From positions 140,001-204,000 of the forward strand of contig CASHSZ010000070.1 in assembly GCA_949358305.1 (NCBI GenBank): DNA of 64,000 nucleotides, read 5' to 3'. Shown piece after piece: positions 59,697 through 64,000 of this stretch. Under the pieces are notes generated by a model. That model did not search any database, was not told the DNA's origin, and saw nothing but the letters and a program-made list of their open reading frames with translations. How positions within the stretch are numbered: the first letter of the stretch is position 1; each line of letters begins with the position of its first letter. This stretch comes from Strigamia acuminata (taxonomy: Eukaryota > Arthropoda > Chilopoda > Geophilomorpha > Linotaeniidae). The translations under genes were made by a program, and so were the position numbers.

Positions 59697-59735
59697 TTGC
59701 AGGGAATCCAGCGGTTGAATTATGTTGGTCTAAGA

Positions 59736-59930
59736 ACCACTCATGTTGTCGATATCAAATGTTTATTTACTATATGTTTTGTGTTCAAACACATTGTATT
59801 GATATTTGATCATTTATTTACTGTTTTCTCTATTTGGATTTAATTTCTGCTGTCCAGTATGTAATTCCATACTTTGCTTATGTTTTACTTAGATGATTTG
59901 TTCTTTAATTTAAAATTTAATGTTAATAAC
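59736..59930. other. AT-rich spacer
   Basis: No gene or terminal repeat recognised between the Polinton protease and the candidate LTR. Confidence 0.5.
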
Positions 59931-61097
59931 TGTCACCAGAGTGCTGTGACACTCTTATCCCTAATCCGCACTTTCACATCTTTTCACCTTTGGAAATCCA
60001 TTTATGTAAGATATGGTTTACTTTTCATTAAACTTTTATGTTTTTAAGTGTTTACCTTGTCACGTCGTAGTCGACTTTTTAACAATGGTTTCGGAAATTT
60101 AAGAATTTTCAGGGATTGTAATAACCAGAAAATTTAGGTTCGCAGGCGCTGCAACTCTTAAAACTTTGCCGGGGGTGGTAGCTAGGTTAAGACAGCGTCT
60201 ATTCGTGAAATCTGTATTTTATGGGTGCAGGATTCAATTCGGGCGCCGTACAAAATGGCGAACGTTGATACTTCGAATTTAAGACCAAAATATCGCTCTT
60301 CACTAGGGAAAATGTCGTCATATGCTAGGCGTACTTACGAAGAGTATGTTTCTTCTCCTGAACACGCGGAAACGTTGGGTGAACGCGCGCACAGGTACCA
60401 AACCGCAGACAACGTCGTCGAACCGTCGATAATGAAATGAATACGCAATTGAGACGAGTATAAGTTCAAAATGTCTAGGCTGAGGAGGAAGTCACAGTCG
60501 TGGCATAAAATGTATTGACGAATTGAGACCGTCGAATACGCCGTTTTTCCAGTAATTTGTACGCAAATAATGGGCAAATAATAAATGTTGTGGTTAGTTA
60601 GACTAACATGAGAATTCGGGCTGCATAATGACCGTATGCGTTGAGACGCAACATAATCGCACTTGGAAATCTTCTAGTTGAGACAGAAGATGTTGACTAG
60701 TCGAAGGCGAAAATTATTCTGTCTGTCAAAAATGTCTTGACAGAACAAGTCACCTCTGATCACATGTCAAAGGCCAAGTCAATTCCCAATGGGGACTGGG
60801 CAGAAAACAGGCGACCAGGGGTGAAATATGCAAATTTAGAGCGCGATTATATCAACTTATTGCAGAATTCTCATGAATTGTCTGGATGGGGTGATTAAAA
60901 CCAGGCCAAATTAAAGATAAATATCAAAAATAAGGAAAATAATACAAAATAAAATAATAAATTTAGATTTGGGAAAAATAAAATAATTTAAAGAAACTAA
61001 AGCAATTTTTCAATAAAATTGGGAAAATTTAAAGGAAAGGCGCAAAATGTGCTTAAAATTTCGAAAATTATTACTGTCTAAAGTCAGGACCGTGACA
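59931..61097 (-). repeat. Candidate LTR (1,167 bp), minus-strand 3' LTR
   Basis: The ends are TGTCAC and GTGACA, a perfect 6-bp inverted pair with TG...CA termini. On the minus strand it is directly preceded by a G-rich tract (complement of 61,098-61,110), as expected for a 3' LTR. Frames inside it (e.g. about 60,225-60,440) carry no known domain. The partner LTR would lie beyond 64,000, so the call cannot be confirmed here. Confidence 0.5.
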
Positions 61098-61112
61098 TTC
61101 CCCCCCACCTAG
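61098..61112 (-). promoter_or_regulatory. Candidate polypurine tract
   Basis: The complement reads TAGGTGGGGGGGAA immediately before TGTCACGGTCC. This is typical of a plus-strand primer next to an LTR. A hairpin (AGATGTT...AACATCT, about 61,111-61,147) lies just inside. Confidence 0.5.
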
Positions 61113-61147
61113 ATGTTTATTATATGGTTTTTATATAATCAACATCT

Positions 61148-61935
61148 AAATGGAGTTAACAAACATGATTGATAAAAATTTGAACATATAAATAAATAAA
61201 AATAATGAATCAATAACATTAATCTCATAATAAACACATAACACAGGTAGGGATTTATTTGGACAGACGCAACAGGCGCACAACTTGGCGCAATTACAGA
61301 CAAAAACAAACAAACACAAACAAATGGGTTTAGGAGAGGAATATTGTAAAAAATCGTTTGATTAAAAATTAACAAAATCAATAGACGTTTAGGCGCTAAT
61401 TACGACTAAATTCTAAATAAAATAATAAAATCTGTTAAATTATTTGATAACACTTGAAATTAACAATGGTATTTTTGTTATGACTAGGAAATAAAATAAT
61501 TTAAGATTAATTAACAATGCCTATGGGTGGCAAAATTTCTATAAAAATGTAAATTATTAGCAAATAAAAATATTGATTAGGCGCTGATTTGGCGTCAATT
61601 ATCACAATATAAAGATAGCAAAATTTCAATGATCACAAATGGTTAATAAAAATGATTAGCAAAAAATGATTAGTAAAATATAAATATCAAAAAATAAAAA
61701 GTTCGCAAACGAATATTATCTTCTTTCGTAGGCGTTTGAGTTTTCACGGAACTTTACGTAAAAAATCTTCATCGAGGCGCATAACAATCACATTTCAAAC
61801 AATTATAACACTTATCGTTTGTATCACAATTATCACAATAAAGTCCACACACACAACAGTTCGTATATGGGTTTTTAGGAAGGCGCAAAGTCACTGTAGG
61901 TTTTTGAAGTCAATCTATGAGTTTTATTTTTTTTT
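61148..61935. other. AT-rich region, no gene
   Basis: Rich in AATAAA/TTTATT and TTAGCAAAAAATGATTAG-like words. It would be the 3' untranslated part of the minus-strand element if the LTR call is right. Complement AATAAAA near 61,922, just after the stop of the next frame, is a possible poly(A) signal. Confidence 0.5.
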
Positions 61936-61937
61936 TT

Positions 61938-64000
61938 TTAAAATGCAGACGTGCCTTGACCGTCCATCGCATAATAGACCAGTCTAAGCGCTGTTTTTAC
62001 GAGGATCACTCTCACCTGTTGTTTAGAAGTCGCGTAACACTTTTGGCTAACTCTGTTCACTCGGTACAGGAAATCTCCAACATAATATTTTTTAATGAGG
62101 GACAACAATTTTTCGCCCGCGCTGTGGTCAAGTTGTAAGTCCGAAAAGATGATCGTTTCGAAAAGGCGCGTCAGAATACTCCAATCCACGACCAATTCGA
62201 TTTTAGGCTCCCATGGCAATGAGTAGAAAATATCATCAATCGGGATAATCTCCTCCATTATTGCTAACGCGCAAGTTGGCTCCACGAGACGTTTCTCCTT
62301 AGGCTTCGGCTCGACCGGTTCGCGCAAACTCTCAGGTGTGACAACTTCGCCTGGATCGTCGTCCTTTTCCTTTGGTGGTGTCAAAATCATTTTTGGCATC
62401 CTCGACATCAATGGCGATCGACGTCCAGCCCTTGCGCCGCCCCGTCCAACTCCAGGAAGTCTGAAAGGCTCGTCGACCTGAATTACTTCAATTTTGTTAT
62501 GCTCTTGCGCCGCCAGGAATGCTTTGTGGTTCTCTTCGTCGCCCGTTGACTCGCGAAGCGACTCGACATCCGACATCGAATAATCCACATCCGATGACAA
62601 CTCCGAGGCGAGTATTCCTGTGTCCGCCACAATCACGGGGTCGTATCGGAATGAATATTTGGTTCGGGGATCTGCTAATTTCGGATTTTCGGCAATTGCG
62701 TCCTCAAATTGTTGCACCAATTTTTCAGGCGCCAACTCGATGAGAATCTTTTCTGAAAAGTTCTTAATTTCATCCTCCGTCATGATCAACTCTGGATCCA
62801 GTGGTGGTTTGGCGGGCGCATTTCTCTCGTCCTCCAGTCGCTGGGCCTCCCTGAGCGCGTCGGCCTCACGAAATCGTTTAACGGCGTCGCGACGACTCTG
62901 ATGCATTTGGGTGATGATCTCTTTTAAATTAAAGTGCACGGCGTGCACAATGAGGTGATGCACCGCGTGTTCGTCTCCGGTACAGTCCTTTGTCATTTTC
63001 GCTTCAATTTCCTTCGCGATGTTCCCGAGGCGTCCGAAAATCGTTCCGACGACCGTCTTGAAGTCCGAGGCGCTGACGTTGAAATCCAAATTAATCGACA
63101 TCTTAAAAAGTTCGCTCCATCCTTCCGATCTCAGGTTGATTCGTCCTTGACCTCTGTTTTCCATAGGGTACAGTATCTCGAGCTCGTGGCGCCGGAATAT
63201 TTCGGACATCTGAGTGAAAATACGGTCTGGGCGCATCGTACATCCATTTCGGTCGAATCCCTGGAGATAACGTGGCTTTAGAGATGCGCATCCTTCAGAC
63301 GACGTTGATCCGTTTGAGACCGCTGAAATGGCCTTAGCAATTGGATTAGAAATCTTGCTTTCCAATTTCTTGACGTCGTGGATCTTTGCGCACTCCTCCG
63401 CATCTCTCGCAATTTCGGCAGCGATATTCGCGATGGACGAAGACGGTGTGAAATTCAACAACGCCTTAATATCTTGGTCAACCTGTGGGGAAAAATCAGC
63501 TTTAATTAGTTTTTTGTTAAAATCAGCAATTGTGTCCATTTGTGTGTTTGAAGTTGCAATTTTGGAGTACGTAATCGGCACCGATGTCGCAGCAACTGAA
63601 GTCATCATCTTGGGCGTCACATTAGATTGGGTCACAGTAGTGGTATCGACAGATTGAGCAGCTTGGCTTGACTCGGACGTCTCAATCGAAGACGATTTGT
63701 TCTTCACGACATAAAAGTAAGGAATGACGATTGGCGCAGCAGTGGTCACCGTAGTAACGTTGGTTGACTTCGCCTCCGCTGCCGTCACACTCGATTCCGT
63801 TTTGATAATCGGGGTCGACATCGTGTTGATATTGCTAATTTTTTCTCTTTCTCTTCTATTTTCTTCATTTTTTACTACCGTTTTAGCCACTTGGTCGTGC
63901 AACGAAAGTTCTTTAGTCGATTCGATGACAGGCAAGGCAATAGGCGCTCCACCAACCGCTCCGTTTTCCTCGACGATGACTGAAGAGACGTCCAATGCTG
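61938..64000 (-). CDS. Large uncharacterised protein, 5' end beyond window
   Basis: Open for at least 685 codons to the window edge with no in-frame stop; the first in-window ATG is at 63,821 (MSTPIIKTESS). Order: Ser/Thr/Val-rich low-complexity N-terminal 180 residues, a helical middle (EIFRRHELEILYP, FGRLGNIAKEIEAKM, RDAVKRFREADALREAQRLE), an acidic stretch, a basic RG patch (GVGRGGARAGRRSP), a Pro/Glu/Lys stretch and a folded-looking C-terminus. There is no zinc knuckle, protease, RT or integrase motif. Its place beside a candidate purine tract and LTR suggests a Gag-like or extra protein of a retroelement. A host gene is the alternative. Confidence 0.55.
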   Translation of the reverse strand, partial: ALDVSSVIVEENGAVGGAPIALPVIESTKELSLHDQVAKTVVKNEENRREREKISNINTMSTPIIKTESSVTAAEAKSTNVTTVTTAAPIVIPYFYVVKNKSSSIETSESSQAAQSVDTTTVTQSNVTPKMMTSVAATSVPITYSKIATSNTQMDTIADFNKKLIKADFSPQVDQDIKALLNFTPSSSIANIAAEIARDAEECAKIHDVKKLESKISNPIAKAISAVSNGSTSSEGCASLKPRYLQGFDRNGCTMRPDRIFTQMSEIFRRHELEILYPMENRGQGRINLRSEGWSELFKMSINLDFNVSASDFKTVVGTIFGRLGNIAKEIEAKMTKDCTGDEHAVHHLIVHAVHFNLKEIITQMHQSRRDAVKRFREADALREAQRLEDERNAPAKPPLDPELIMTEDEIKNFSEKILIELAPEKLVQQFEDAIAENPKLADPRTKYSFRYDPVIVADTGILASELSSDVDYSMSDVESLRESTGDEENHKAFLAAQEHNKIEVIQVDEPFRLPGVGRGGARAGRRSPLMSRMPKMILTPPKEKDDDPGEVVTPESLREPVEPKPKEKRLVEPTCALAIMEEIIPIDDIFYSLPWEPKIELVVDWSILTRLFETIIFSDLQLDHSAGEKLLSLIKKYYVGDFLYRVNRVSQKCYATSKQQVRVILVKTALRLVYYAMDGQGTSAF

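Larger units (their letters stand above)
54127..59735. mobile_element. Decayed Polinton/Maverick (adintovirus-like) fragment
   Basis: Protein-primed family B DNA polymerase on plus and, converging on it, adenain-like protease, coiled-coil protein and beta-rich protein on minus. This gene pair is characteristic of Polintons/Mavericks, and their viral relatives. I found no integrase, FtsK/HerA ATPase, double-jelly-roll capsid or terminal inverted repeats, so ends are approximate and the element is partial. At least five frame breaks show it is inactive. Confidence 0.8.

Noticed and set aside
59562-59843. Plus-strand frame opposite the protease
   Set aside because: It is the antisense shadow of the protease, which has clear catalytic motifs on the minus strand.
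60225-60440. 71-codon frame inside the candidate LTR as a gene
   Set aside because: No ATG at its start, no domain, and it lies within sequence better explained as an LTR.

Overview
The window is repeat-dominated animal genomic DNA, most likely from an invertebrate. The best host clue is the Ty1/copia element at 42,679-49,396. Its primer-binding site matches the 3' end of animal initiator methionine tRNA over 18 bases, counting the added CCA. A Polinton/Maverick remnant, MITE-like hairpin, copia fragments and eukaryotic TATA and AATAAA signals fit the same picture. I cannot name the species, although an arthropod is plausible. I see no convincing conventional host gene; the nearest candidates are at 41,559-42,098 and 61,938-64,000.

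1-40,565: nested repeat complex. A block of about 13.4 kb is present twice, offset by exactly 18,445 bp (1-13,440 and 18,446-31,885). Two truncated copies follow (34,577-37,939 and 37,940-40,565). Each full block has foldback form. Arms of 56-bp near-palindromic satellite plus about 1.26 kb of subterminal sequence sit in inverted orientation at both ends. Between them lie a 3.6-kb central domain rich in stem-loops and palindromes and four tandem 1.66-kb units that run into the right arm. Blocks are separated by arrays of a 540-bp satellite organised as trimers (1,620-bp higher-order repeat). These arrays change orientation around a core monomer at about 16,948 and 32,153, giving multi-kilobase inverted arrays. 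Almost all long open frames here are by-products of stop-poor, CG-rich satellite words.

40,566-42,585: AT-rich lower-copy DNA with one small TATA-preceded open frame of unknown function.

42,586-52,440: a nest of minisatellites (46, 50, 21 and about 10-11 bp units). It is interrupted by a complete copia retrotransposon with 467-bp LTRs that read as identical, a 5-bp target duplication and one uninterrupted 1,558-codon gag-pol frame. This looks like a recent insertion.

52,440-54,130: a hairpin MITE and a decayed copia 3' end on the minus strand. Its LTR contains an 86-bp copy of its own RNase H coding sequence.

54,130-59,735: decayed Polinton/Maverick (adintovirus-like) fragment. It has a protein-primed family B DNA polymerase gene broken by three frame changes on the plus strand. 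Converging on it from the minus strand are an adenain-type cysteine protease, a four-heptad-repeat coiled-coil protein and a small beta-rich domain. Integrase, packaging ATPase and capsid genes are not in the window.

59,931-64,000: a probable LTR with TGTCAC/GTGACA ends, a purine tract and a long minus-strand open frame that runs off the window. It may be a retroelement with a gag-like or unknown protein.
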